DNA from: an uncultured Victivallales bacterium
GTDB taxonomy: Bacteria; Verrucomicrobiota; Lentisphaeria; Victivallales; UBA1829
Direction: 5' to 3'
DNA length: 64,000 nucleotides
Assembly (NCBI GenBank): GCA_934644965.1
Contig: CAKUDG010000007.1
Coordinates: 1-64,000 of the forward strand
Under the pieces are notes generated by a model. That model was not told the DNA's origin and did no database searches. It saw only the letters and a list, made by a program, of their open reading frames with translations. Positions 43,279 through 52,470 of the stretch are shown here, one piece after another. The position numbers and the translations under genes were made by a program. Each line of letters opens with the position of its first letter. The stretch's first letter is position 1.

Positions 43279-45183
43279 ATGGAAGTGAAAACAGGTCTGT
43301 TTGACCGGATGGTGTTTCAGCGGGATTTGGAAAAGAATGTTTCCCGGCAGAAAATTGAAGGGCTTGCCGGGATCCCGGGTACGGTATGGGTCCGCGTCAC
43401 GGATGAAGCGGGGAAAACACTTCTGGAACGCGGACTCGGTGAGACGGAAGGAAAGGAACATGTTTTTTCCGTCTGCTTGGAAGGTCTTCCCTGCGGAGGG
43501 CCGTATGAGATTTCTCTTTCGGTGCGGACTTCCGATGGAGAACCCAAGGGAGAGGAATACACGGCTTCGGACATTCTAGTGGGAGATGTCTGGATGCTGG
43601 GGGGGCAGTCCAATATGGAAGGGATCGGGAATCTTTCCGGCGCACCTGAACCCGATCCCCTGGTGCATGCCTGCTACATGGACGACCGCTGGGATGTGGC
43701 GGAAGACCCCATCCACAATCTGGACAAGGCCGCCGCGGAAATTCACTGGATTCTGCGCGGCGGACACGGCGTCGCTCCGAGGAATCCGCTGAAGGGCGTA
43801 GGGCCCGCCGTTTCCTTTGCAAAGGAGATGCGGAAGAGGACCGGTGTGCCGCAGGGGCTGATTGCATCGGCACACGGGGGGACTTCTATGGAGCAGTGGT
43901 CGCCCGCGCTGAAAGACAGGGGCGATGAGAGTTTGTACGGAGCGATGTTGCGGCGTTTCCGGCGCAACGGCGGCTCCGTGCGCGGGATGCTCTGGTATCA
44001 GGGGTGTTCGGACGCCAATGCCGCAGGGGTGAACTCCTATGCGGAAAAAACCCGGGAACTGATTGAATCGGTCCGTTCGGATTTTCATGACAGCAACATG
44101 CCGTTTGTGATGGTCCAGATTTCCCGTCTTGTCCCTGGATCGGAGAACTTTGAAGCGGACGCGCAATGGTCCCGGATCCGGGAGGAGGAGCGGCGTCTGG
44201 GGGCTCTTGCGAATGTGGCGGTGGTGCCCGCGATTGACCTGGAGCTGGACGATCCGATCCACTTGAGCGGGGAATCGCAGCAGCGTCTGGGGCGGCGTCT
44301 AGCCGGGGCGGCGCTGACCTTGCTCCAATATCCGGGAGCTCTTCCGCCCCCGATCGAATTCGAACGCATGGAAACGCAGTGGAACGACAAATTGAATGAA
44401 TGTGTCCTGACGGTGTTTTTTCGGAATGTGGTGGGCGATCTTTCCAGCGGCGGAGCGCGTCCGTTCGGCTTTGCCTGCGTGGCGGGGGAGCGACCGCGTC
44501 TGCACATTTTCCGGACGGAGCTTTGTGGAGACTGCGTCAAACTGCATCTGATGGTCCCCATGCCGATTCTGGCCATGATGAGTCTGGCCTACGGATACGG
44601 GAGGGATCCGTATGTGAACATCACGGATTCGGCGGACCGCTCGCTCCCGGCGTTTGGTCCGCTGGAGATCCGCAAGGAGGAATTCCCGGTCACGCCGTTC
44701 GCTTCGAAAGTGCAGGTGTCGGATCCTGTTTTCGGGGAAGATTCCTTTGAAGCGCTGGTGTATCCGGAGAAGATGGAAAATCTGCATTTTTCGCCCGTCG
44801 TTTTCGACGTCTTCTATGTTCGTCCCGAAGATGTCTCCCGGTACTCCGGGAAGGCGCATATCCGCTATTACCGCAGCGTGTACGAATTCCCGGAAGATCT
44901 GGATGCTCAGATCCGTTTCGGCTATGACGGGCCCGTCCGGCTTTTTCTGGACGGCAGGGAAATCTTTTCCGATCCCCACGGCACCAACCCCATTGACCCC
45001 GATGCCCAGCTCATTGATCAGCATATTCCCAGAGGCACCCATGAATTCCTGACCGCCTTTTCCCCGAGAAAAGGCGCCTCCTGGGGAATCAGCTTCCGGA
45101 TCGCGGACAGGAAGAGGATCCCGGAAGAGGAGAAGGAAGACTTTTCCTTCCAGGCAAATCTTCCCCTGGAAAAGGAATCATGA
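43279..45183 (+). CDS. SGNH-type sialate O-acetylesterase family protein
   Basis: A 634-residue carbohydrate esterase. The catalytic serine is in VWMLGGQSNMEG, the oxyanion Gly/Asn blocks are in SAHGGTSMEQW and GMLWYQGCSD, and the Asp-His pair is in DDPIHLSGES. Such enzymes remove acetyl groups from sialic acids or hemicellulose. The last 200 residues hold a beta-rich domain (IRYYRSVYEFPEDLDAQI) like those that follow GH2-type modules. There is no signal peptide with ATG 43279, which has AAGGA upstream. The frame to 42997 overlaps the previous gene and is not used. Confidence 0.86.
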   Translation: MEVKTGLFDRMVFQRDLEKNVSRQKIEGLAGIPGTVWVRVTDEAGKTLLERGLGETEGKEHVFSVCLEGLPCGGPYEISLSVRTSDGEPKGEEYTASDILVGDVWMLGGQSNMEGIGNLSGAPEPDPLVHACYMDDRWDVAEDPIHNLDKAAAEIHWILRGGHGVAPRNPLKGVGPAVSFAKEMRKRTGVPQGLIASAHGGTSMEQWSPALKDRGDESLYGAMLRRFRRNGGSVRGMLWYQGCSDANAAGVNSYAEKTRELIESVRSDFHDSNMPFVMVQISRLVPGSENFEADAQWSRIREEERRLGALANVAVVPAIDLELDDPIHLSGESQQRLGRRLAGAALTLLQYPGALPPPIEFERMETQWNDKLNECVLTVFFRNVVGDLSSGGARPFGFACVAGERPRLHIFRTELCGDCVKLHLMVPMPILAMMSLAYGYGRDPYVNITDSADRSLPAFGPLEIRKEEFPVTPFASKVQVSDPVFGEDSFEALVYPEKMENLHFSPVVFDVFYVRPEDVSRYSGKAHIRYYRSVYEFPEDLDAQIRFGYDGPVRLFLDGREIFSDPHGTNPIDPDAQLIDQHIPRGTHEFLTAFSPRKGASWGISFRIADRKRIPEEEKEDFSFQANLPLEKES

Positions 45184-45435
45184 GTGTGTTGTAGTGTGGG
45201 GGGGAGGGGAGGATGAGAGCCCCCCACCGCATCTTCTCCGCGTTGCAGGACAGAAACCCGATTCCCGGGCGGCTTTTCTTCCGCCCTTTTTTCTCCCATT
45301 CACATCCCGTCTTTTCAGATTCAGGGCCTGGGGAGAATGGAAAAAAGTCGTGCCCCCCGCTGCAGGAGGAGAGGGGCGGCAAAAATGAAGATGCCGGATG
45401 AGGATCTGCCGCGACCGTTTTTTTGCCTGCACAGC

Positions 45436-48400
45436 TTACTCCCAGCGATAGTCGCTGAATTTTCCCGTGAGACGTCTTTCAAAGAAGCGGGAGAGAGGAT
45501 AGAAGAGGCGGGGGAAGGTTTCAAAGGGGAGCATGGATTTCAGCGGTTCCGCACGGAAGCGCAGATCGAATTCATTGATCTGGAAATTATATTCGCCCTC
45601 GGCACTGAGGGCGATGATTCCGCCGTTGCTGGAAAGCTGTCTGGTGACGAGTTTGTCTTTTTCGAGGGAAAAGAGGCAGTGGATGTCCGTGATGCTGCCG
45701 AAGTTGTCCATGGCCCAGACGCTGCCGAGGTATTTGAGCGCTTCCCCGAAGAGCGGGATGCTCCAGAGATCGTCGCCGGTGATTCTCATTTCGCCTTGTC
45801 CGGAGAGTTCGAGTTTCCGGTTGTATCCGGTGGAGAGAGTTGCGTTGAGACGTCCGGAGAGGGAGCCTCTGCGTTGTTTTTCCGTTTCCTCCCTGCCGTC
45901 ATCTTTCTCAGGTTCCTCTCCTTCTGCGGAGGCGGATGCTGTTTCTGCGGCGGAGGGGGAGGAGATGACTGAGGATGAAATTCTTTTTTTGCATCCGAGT
46001 TCTTCCAGGGCGCTCTGGAGATCGCAGTCGGAAAGTTCCGCTGCGATATGCCCCTGATTTTTCCCGAAGTCGAAGAGATAGTCCATGGAGATCTGCCCGT
46101 CGGCGACTTCCGCATTGCCCCGTGTGAAGGAAAGACGCTGTTTTCCGTAGTCAAGATTCACATCCATGTCATTGACCCGGATTCCGTTCCAGAGGAAGCC
46201 GGAGTTTTCGATTCCTGCGCGGAAGGAGCTGTTCTCCGGATGTCTGTAATCGATTGTTCCCCGGGAGTAGACATGGATGCTTTCCGGAAAGTCGAGAACG
46301 GAGCTTTCCCATTCGGGATAAAGGCAGCGGAGAATGTCGTTTCCGGAGAGACTGCTCCGCAGGGAGAAGTCCAGAATTCCGGTTGGGGCCGTCTCCGCAG
46401 CTGTTCTCCCGTTCCCCTTCTCCATTCCGGCAGGAGAAGAGGCCGTCTCCGCCGCCGCCGTTGCGGCTTCTTCCCTCGCAGACGATGTCGTGTTTTCTGA
46501 AGCGTCGTAGCAGACGGAAATGACAGCCCTGCCGTTTTCTGTTTCCAGAGACGCTCCCGGCAGGATCATGATTTTGTCGGAATCGATGAGGAAGCGTGTG
46601 GCCCCGTAGCGGAAGGGAATGCCGCGGTATCGGAAGTTGGTCATGACGATCGAACCGCTCAGAGAGTAAACGGGGACAGGATCAAGTGTCAGGAAGAGAT
46701 CGGTATGAAGTTCGATCAGATTTTTCCCTGCGGGCCATTCGATGTCCTTTGTAAGGCTTTCCAGGAAGCTGCTGTGTTCCGGATCCAGCATGCGGATGGC
46801 TTCCGCAGGAGAGCCGTTGGAGATCAGGGAAGCGGTGAGGGCATTGTCCTTCAGGAAGCAGGAAACCTCTCCCGAAACGCGGACTCCGGAACTCAGCTCG
46901 GCTCTCAGTTCTTCCGCCTTGAGAAAACGGGGCGAGAAATCCAGGCGCAGAGCACTGCGTTTTACCTTCATCCCGCGGCAGAACAGCATTTCCGGGAGAA
47001 GAAGATTCATGACTCCGCTGAATGCGGAATCATCCCAGTCGTCGCAGCGGAGCGATCCTTCAAAGGCGATTTCCGGATCAGGGGAGGGGAAAGCGGTGTG
47101 TTTCCGGAGCAGTGCTTCCGCACGGGGGGGAAGAAAAAGCCCCAGCCGTTCCGGAGATCCGCGGCCGGAGACGCTGCATTCAAAGTGGTCCCCGTAAAAG
47201 GCATACGTTCCTTCCAGATGATCCTTCCCGGGAAGGGAGACCGAGAGAATTTCCCCGCTGAAGCGGCCGGACTGTATTTTGAGCAGAGTTTTTAGATTTT
47301 TCATTTTCAGAGACTTGACCGTCAGTTCCGGAATCTGCAGTTCGAGTTCTCCCCTCTGTTCTCCGTCCCGGAGGGAAAGGTGTTCGATTGAGCCGGAAAA
47401 AGCGATTTTCAAATCTTTGCCGAAATCCATTCTTTCCGTGATGCTTTCCCTGGTTCCGGCATCTGAGAAGAGGAGCAGTTTCTCCGGCGAGCAGATGCCC
47501 GAAACCGTTGCACTGAGCGTATTGCCAGCCGGATCGTAGACCCCGCTTCCGGACACCTGTTCGCCTTCGCCGAGATCCAGGTGGAACCGATCGAAACGGA
47601 CTTGGCCGTTTTCCAGCGTAAGCTGCTCGTCCAGAGCTCCGATGCGGAGATGGCCGTACTGGAATGCGGGGAGGCGGAGGCGGGCTTCCAGTCTGTTTTT
47701 CATGAAGTGGTTCAAGTCAATGGAAAAGTCGATATCCGCCGAAGGGGGAAGATCGAAGGGCTCGTGTTTCAGGCGGTCGAGGAAGAAAATGAGCTGTCTC
47801 CGGATTTTCAGCGGGATCCGTGTCAGCGGGCGGAGAATCAGGGGAACCGGGTTTCTGCCGCAGTGGAGAAGTATTGTCTCCTCCTCTTCCTTGCCCTTCT
47901 TCCCATCCTCGGTTGCGGCGATGGCTGGTTCCGGGAAGGCATTTTCTCCCGGGGACTTTTTGTCGCCCGCCAGGAAAGAAGAATCATCTTCTGCGGAATT
48001 CTGCTGTGCATTGTCCCTGTTTTCGGGGGAGGAGGATCCGCCTGAAAGAACTCTCTGGATGGCGCCGCCGCCTCTGGCGCCGACGGCATGGAGCAGATTG
48101 TCAAATGTGCCTTTTCCCCGGAAACGGAAATCGAAGATCCTGCCCTCCAAGCGGTTGACCTTCAGAAGACCCGGTTCACCGCTGATGTCGGCATGGAGAT
48201 GGGAGAGAGAGAGGATGTCTGCTGCTCCTTCCCGTCCACTCTCCGGGAAGATGGGAAGGTCCAAACGTCCGTTTGAAATAAGAAGACGGAAGGGAAGAAG
48301 AGTTTTCTGAGTCAGTTTCCCCGGGAGAAAGCGGATCTGCAGCTGTTCCGCCGCAAGAACCGGATAGCTGAACGCGTTTTCCCCTTCCACACGGATGTTT

Positions 48401-48813
48401 TCCAGCCGGATTCCCCCGAAAAATCCCGCCTTCATCTCTTCCGCATGAAAGTGAATGCCGCAGGAGGGTGCCAGCGCCCGGGAAATCCGATCCAGAAAGA
48501 TCTGCGGGACACCGACGCATTCCAGATAAGCATCCGCAGACAGAAAGAAAAACACGGCACCGGACAGAAAAAGAAGCAGACCGCGCCGAAGAGAGAAGCG
48601 TTTCCGCCTCCTTTTGCGTGGCGGCTGGGAGGTTTGAGGCTGCTGGGAAGAGTCTTCTGCAGAGGCAGAGGACTTCTCCATGGAAGGAGAGAATCCATCA
48701 TGATGCGCGGAGCCGTTGAGATGCGCGGAGTCGTTGAGAAGCGCAGCCGTTCTTCCGGGGGGAATATTCCCCCCGCCGTCATGACGGCTCTTCTGCCGGA
48801 AAAGGGACATCAC
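45436..48813 (-). CDS. AsmA/TamB-like large envelope protein
   Basis: A 1125-residue inner-membrane-anchored protein. A disordered, basic cytoplasmic leader (about 1-75) precedes one span (LLLFLSGAVFFFLSADAYL). A long periplasmic beta-rich region follows, with repeated AsmA-type strands such as IRLENIRVEG and a C-terminal AsmA domain (LNATLSTGYNRKLELSGQG). Members of this group form lipid-transport bridges or assist outer-membrane assembly. Low-complexity inserts occur near residues 265-305, 785-815 and 975-1000. The ATG overlaps the stop of the ACT-domain gene (ATGA). Confidence 0.8.
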   Translation of the reverse strand: MMSLFRQKSRHDGGGNIPPGRTAALLNDSAHLNGSAHHDGFSPSMEKSSASAEDSSQQPQTSQPPRKRRRKRFSLRRGLLLFLSGAVFFFLSADAYLECVGVPQIFLDRISRALAPSCGIHFHAEEMKAGFFGGIRLENIRVEGENAFSYPVLAAEQLQIRFLPGKLTQKTLLPFRLLISNGRLDLPIFPESGREGAADILSLSHLHADISGEPGLLKVNRLEGRIFDFRFRGKGTFDNLLHAVGARGGGAIQRVLSGGSSSPENRDNAQQNSAEDDSSFLAGDKKSPGENAFPEPAIAATEDGKKGKEEEETILLHCGRNPVPLILRPLTRIPLKIRRQLIFFLDRLKHEPFDLPPSADIDFSIDLNHFMKNRLEARLRLPAFQYGHLRIGALDEQLTLENGQVRFDRFHLDLGEGEQVSGSGVYDPAGNTLSATVSGICSPEKLLLFSDAGTRESITERMDFGKDLKIAFSGSIEHLSLRDGEQRGELELQIPELTVKSLKMKNLKTLLKIQSGRFSGEILSVSLPGKDHLEGTYAFYGDHFECSVSGRGSPERLGLFLPPRAEALLRKHTAFPSPDPEIAFEGSLRCDDWDDSAFSGVMNLLLPEMLFCRGMKVKRSALRLDFSPRFLKAEELRAELSSGVRVSGEVSCFLKDNALTASLISNGSPAEAIRMLDPEHSSFLESLTKDIEWPAGKNLIELHTDLFLTLDPVPVYSLSGSIVMTNFRYRGIPFRYGATRFLIDSDKIMILPGASLETENGRAVISVCYDASENTTSSAREEAATAAAETASSPAGMEKGNGRTAAETAPTGILDFSLRSSLSGNDILRCLYPEWESSVLDFPESIHVYSRGTIDYRHPENSSFRAGIENSGFLWNGIRVNDMDVNLDYGKQRLSFTRGNAEVADGQISMDYLFDFGKNQGHIAAELSDCDLQSALEELGCKKRISSSVISSPSAAETASASAEGEEPEKDDGREETEKQRRGSLSGRLNATLSTGYNRKLELSGQGEMRITGDDLWSIPLFGEALKYLGSVWAMDNFGSITDIHCLFSLEKDKLVTRQLSSNGGIIALSAEGEYNFQINEFDLRFRAEPLKSMLPFETFPRLFYPLSRFFERRLTGKFSDYRWE

Positions 48814-49235
48814 AGCGAGAGATCCACCGTGCTTCGGAAGAGCCTGACCCCGTTTTCAAGAATGATCTTTTCCGCCGTTTCGCAGTCGTCACACTCCAGG
48901 ACGATGGCGGCCGTTTTGTCCGGGAGAAGAAATCCGTAGGAATCCGAGACGTTCACTCCGCTGGAGGACAGCAGATTCAGCAGCCTGTAGAGTTCCCCCG
49001 GAGAATCTTTCACCGATACCACGAGGATGGGCCTTTTTGCCACTGCCAGACCTTTGGAAAAGAGCAGCTGAGCGGCCTCCTGAGGATTGTCCACGAGGAT
49101 TTTCAGCACGCCGAATGCTCCGGCTCCGGCAATCGAATAGGCGCGGATATTGATTCCGGCCCCGCCCAGAATTTCCACGATGCGGTTGAGTTTCCCGGGT
49201 TTGTTTTCAATGAAGATAGAGAGATGTTCCAGCAT
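48810..49235 (-). CDS. tandem ACT-domain protein
   Basis: A 141-residue cytoplasmic protein of two ACT domains: residues 1-68, starting LSIFIENKPGKLNRIVEIL, and 69-141, starting RPILVVSVKDSPGELYRLLN. ACT pairs bind amino acids or other small ligands and regulate enzymes. No enzyme domain is attached. It is translationally coupled to the AsmA-like gene, an odd pairing with no obvious link. Stand-alone pairs like this occur next to phenylacetate-CoA ligases in other genomes, but none is here. Confidence 0.85.
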   Translation of the reverse strand: MLEHLSIFIENKPGKLNRIVEILGGAGINIRAYSIAGAGAFGVLKILVDNPQEAAQLLFSKGLAVAKRPILVVSVKDSPGELYRLLNLLSSSGVNVSDSYGFLLPDKTAAIVLECDDCETAEKIILENGVRLFRSTVDLSL

Positions 49236-49559
49236 GATGTCGGCGTTCTCCTTCCTGTCTCTGCAAGTTGTCCTGTCGTTTTTCCGTATACGGGAAGTTA
49301 CATCCGGAAACGTGAAAATACAACCCCTCCTCCTGGCCGGGGATCTGAAAATATTCCCGCAGAATCAGAAGGGAAGACTGGAAAAAATTGTTTCCCGGTA
49401 TACATTGCTCGAAGGAAGGAAGAAGGAATGAAGTCCAGCAGAAGATGCAGGGCAGAAAATGCGGGTCCCGGCCGGTTCCTCCCCCCTTCCCGTGAGAAAT
49501 ATCCATGAGAAATACAAGACGGCCGCGTCCCTGTGATTTTTTCAGCCGGAGAGGTTCAA
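49236..49559. other. divergent spacer (ACT / TPR lipoprotein)
   Basis: It presumably holds back-to-back promoters. I see a GAAGGAAGGAAGAAGGAATGAA purine stretch near 49412-49433 but no convincing -10/-35 pair, RNA or gene. Confidence 0.4.
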
Positions 49560-50342
49560 GTGAAACGGTGGAATATGTGGAATATTTTGTGTTCAGTTTT
49601 TTGCGTTCCTGCACTGGCTTTGTTGCTGTTCTGCGGTGTCGGCTGCGGTTCTCCGAAGGAGGAGAATGCCGTGCTGCTGTCGCGTGCGCTGGAACGGGCG
49701 AAGGAGGCTGACTGGAAGGGAGCTCTGAAACTCGCCGAAGCCGCCGCGGATCAGGATCCCTCCGACTCTGCCGCGCTGATCTTCCATGCTCTGGCACTGG
49801 AAAAGACGCTTGATTCGGACCAGGCTCTCGATCAGGCCGCCGCGGCCGTGCGGATCGCTCCGGATGACTTCATTGCGCAGTATACGCTGGGCAGAATGCT
49901 TTATGAAAAAGGGAAGTATGACAGGGCGCTGGCTCCGCTGATGAAGGCGAGGCGTCTCAGGCCCTCGGATGCGAACACGGTGATTCTGCTTGCCCAGACA
50001 ACCGCCCGGCTGAACAACTCTGCCGCTCTTGGATATTACCGACTTCTGGCTCAGAATCCGCGTTTCCGCCGGAATCCGGCGGTATGGTCTCAGATCGGGA
50101 CACTGTACCTGATCCGTCATGATCCCGGGAAGGCGCTGACCGCTTACAGAGAGGCGGGGAGACTGGCGCCTGAGAATCCGAATGTCGCGCTGAATCTTGC
50201 CGTGGTGAATGATTTTTATCTCAACAACAAGGCGGAAGCGTCCACGTATTACAACAAGTATCAGCGTCTGACAGCGAACAGCCCGGATTTGACGGCGAAG
50301 CGTCTGGAAGTGGTCGAAAGACTCCGCCGCCTTCAGAACTGA
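49560..50342 (+). CDS. TPR-repeat lipoprotein
   Basis: A 260-residue protein starting at GTG 49560, with GGAGAGG five bases upstream. A lipoprotein signal ends LLLFCGVGC, and the mature part holds about five TPR units (for example FIAQYTLGRMLYEKGKYDRA and VWSQIGTLYLIRHDPGKALT). It is probably anchored in the envelope as a scaffold. dnaG starts 16 bp later on the same strand, so the genes are likely co-transcribed although not functionally linked. Confidence 0.85.
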   Translation: MKRWNMWNILCSVFCVPALALLLFCGVGCGSPKEENAVLLSRALERAKEADWKGALKLAEAAADQDPSDSAALIFHALALEKTLDSDQALDQAAAAVRIAPDDFIAQYTLGRMLYEKGKYDRALAPLMKARRLRPSDANTVILLAQTTARLNNSAALGYYRLLAQNPRFRRNPAVWSQIGTLYLIRHDPGKALTAYREAGRLAPENPNVALNLAVVNDFYLNNKAEASTYYNKYQRLTANSPDLTAKRLEVVERLRRLQN

Positions 50343-50358
50343 GGGGGGGAGCCTTCCC

Positions 50359-52470
50359 ATGGGAAGATATATTCCCGATGATGTGATTGAAGAGATCCGG
50401 AGCCGTGCGGATATCGTCGATGTGGTGTCCTCCTATGTTCCCCAGCTGAAGAGATATGGAGCGACGTGGAAGGCATGCTGTCCGTTTCATCAGGAGAAGA
50501 CGCCTTCATTCATTGTGAATCCTTCGCGTCAGGCGTTTCACTGTTTCGGCTGCCAGAAGGGGGGCAATGTTTTCACCTTTGTCATGGAGCTGGAGAAGCT
50601 GGATTTTCCGAATGCGGTGGAGCTTCTGGCAAGGAAATACCATGTGGTGATTCCGGAACCGGAACCGCGGTACGGAGGAGGCCGGGGAGGCGCCGCCGCA
50701 GACGGAGGGGGGAGGGGAACCGCATTCCGGGAATCGAATTACAGTCTTCGGGAACGTCTGTTTCTTCTGCATGAGAAGCTGGCGTCATGGTATGCGAAGC
50801 ATCTGAGGGAGTATCCGGACAGTGCGGTGGCGCTGTATCTGAAGACGCGCGGGATTCCGCTGGAATTCATCAACCGCTTCGGTCTGGGGGCTTCCCCCGA
50901 TTCCTGGGACGCCGCCATGAACTGGGCTGCGCGGGAGGGCTTTTCAAAAGAGGAGCTCAGGGAATCCGGACTCGTTTCGGAAGGGACGAACGGCAATGGA
51001 CGCGTTTATGACCGTTTCCGGAACCGCCTGATGTTTCCGATCTGGAACGAGCAGGGGCGCGTGGTTGCCTTCAGCGCCCGGACCATCGAATCCGGAAGCG
51101 CCGGGGCCAAATACGTCAACAGCCCGGAGACCCTCATCTTCAAGAAGAGCCGGATTCTCTACGCCCTTCACTTCGCCCGGACCGCCATCCATGAGAAAGG
51201 CTATGCCGTGCTCTGCGAAGGACAGCTTGACGTGATTGCGATGCACCGTGCCGGCTGTACCAATGCTGTGGCGCCGCAGGGAACGGCCTTCGGAGCGGAT
51301 CAGGCCTCTGTGCTCAAACGTTATACGGACAGCGTGTATCTGGCGCTGGATAATGACGGCGCGGGTGAAAAGGCCGTTTTCAAAGATGCCTCCATTCTTC
51401 TTCCTCTGGGAATGAAACTGAAGGTGGTCCGCTATTCCGGAGCGAAGGATGCCGATGAGGTGCTGAGCTCCCAGGGCCCGGAAGCGCTGCTTTCCGCAGT
51501 GGAAAACGCGGTGGATTTCTTTCATTTCGCGCTTGACCGCGCTTCGGTGGGGAAGGATCTTTCCAGCCCTTCCGGCAAAGCGGAGGCGGCGGCTTTTGTG
51601 ATCGGGCAGATCCTTCTGCTGGACAGCAGTGTTGCGCAGGATCTTTATTTGTCCTGGCTCTCGGAACGGCTGGGCATTTCGGCCGAGGCCGTCGGACTCG
51701 AATTCCGGAGACGCAGGGAAATTCAGGAAGAACACGCGCGCCGGCAGCTGTACCGAGAACAGCTTCATGATATGGGAAAAGATCTTTCACCGGGGGAGGG
51801 GAAAAAACGGAACAGCTCCACTGCCGCGGCGGAGATGGAGCTGCCGCCTCCTCTTTCGGAAAGGAATCCGCGCCTCAAAAAAGCCATGTGCGGACTTTTC
51901 AGTCTGATGCTTTCCGATGAAACTCTGGCGGGAATCGCGGAAAGTGAAATTCCTCCGGAAATGCTGGACCGTTCCCCGCTTTCCGAAGCCATTGAAATGG
52001 CCATGCAGACCAAGTATGACGGAGAATGGGACGAGCTGGGAAGCAATATCCTTGCCCGTTTTGAAAAGGAAGGGATTGTCTGCCCCGAAGTGACGGCGCT
52101 TTTGGTCTCCTCCTCTGCAACAACAACTACTGCAGCCGCAGATGCTGCCGCAAGTTCTTCTTTCTCTTCTTCTCCCGGAGGGGAGGAGGTGGAGGAACGC
52201 GGATGGGAAGACTCCGGCAGCGGAGAAAAAGAAAAAAAGACGGAGAACGGGAACAGGAAGCGCTCCGCCGCTTCGCTGGAAAAAGAATTTTCCGACTATG
52301 TCAAAGTCATCAAACAGATTTATTATCAGGAGGAGAACCGCCGGATTCTGAAGGAGTATTCCACTCTTCCGCCGGGGGAGGAGCGCGACGCGCTTGCACG
52401 GAAAGCCATGGAATATTCCCGACTCCTCATCGGACTCTCCAAAAAGAAGAAGGAGGGTGAGCCGGGATGA
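50359..52470 (+). CDS. dnaG: DNA primase
   Basis: Makes RNA primers at the replication fork. The 703-residue protein has the N-terminal CHC2 zinc finger (Cys41, His44, Cys62, Cys65; CPFHQEKTPSF and HCFGCQKGG), the catalytic core with Toprim motif LCEGQLDVIAMHRAG and LALDNDGAGEKA, and a C-terminal helicase-binding part. Two low-complexity inserts are unusual: a Gly-rich one near residue 105 and an Ala/Ser/Glu-rich one near 590-640. GGGGG precedes the ATG. The stop overlaps the next gene (ATGA). There is no rpsU or rpoD next to it. Confidence 0.96.
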   Translation: MGRYIPDDVIEEIRSRADIVDVVSSYVPQLKRYGATWKACCPFHQEKTPSFIVNPSRQAFHCFGCQKGGNVFTFVMELEKLDFPNAVELLARKYHVVIPEPEPRYGGGRGGAAADGGGRGTAFRESNYSLRERLFLLHEKLASWYAKHLREYPDSAVALYLKTRGIPLEFINRFGLGASPDSWDAAMNWAAREGFSKEELRESGLVSEGTNGNGRVYDRFRNRLMFPIWNEQGRVVAFSARTIESGSAGAKYVNSPETLIFKKSRILYALHFARTAIHEKGYAVLCEGQLDVIAMHRAGCTNAVAPQGTAFGADQASVLKRYTDSVYLALDNDGAGEKAVFKDASILLPLGMKLKVVRYSGAKDADEVLSSQGPEALLSAVENAVDFFHFALDRASVGKDLSSPSGKAEAAAFVIGQILLLDSSVAQDLYLSWLSERLGISAEAVGLEFRRRREIQEEHARRQLYREQLHDMGKDLSPGEGKKRNSSTAAAEMELPPPLSERNPRLKKAMCGLFSLMLSDETLAGIAESEIPPEMLDRSPLSEAIEMAMQTKYDGEWDELGSNILARFEKEGIVCPEVTALLVSSSATTTTAAADAAASSSFSSSPGGEEVEERGWEDSGSGEKEKKTENGNRKRSAASLEKEFSDYVKVIKQIYYQEENRRILKEYSTLPPGEERDALARKAMEYSRLLIGLSKKKKEGEPG

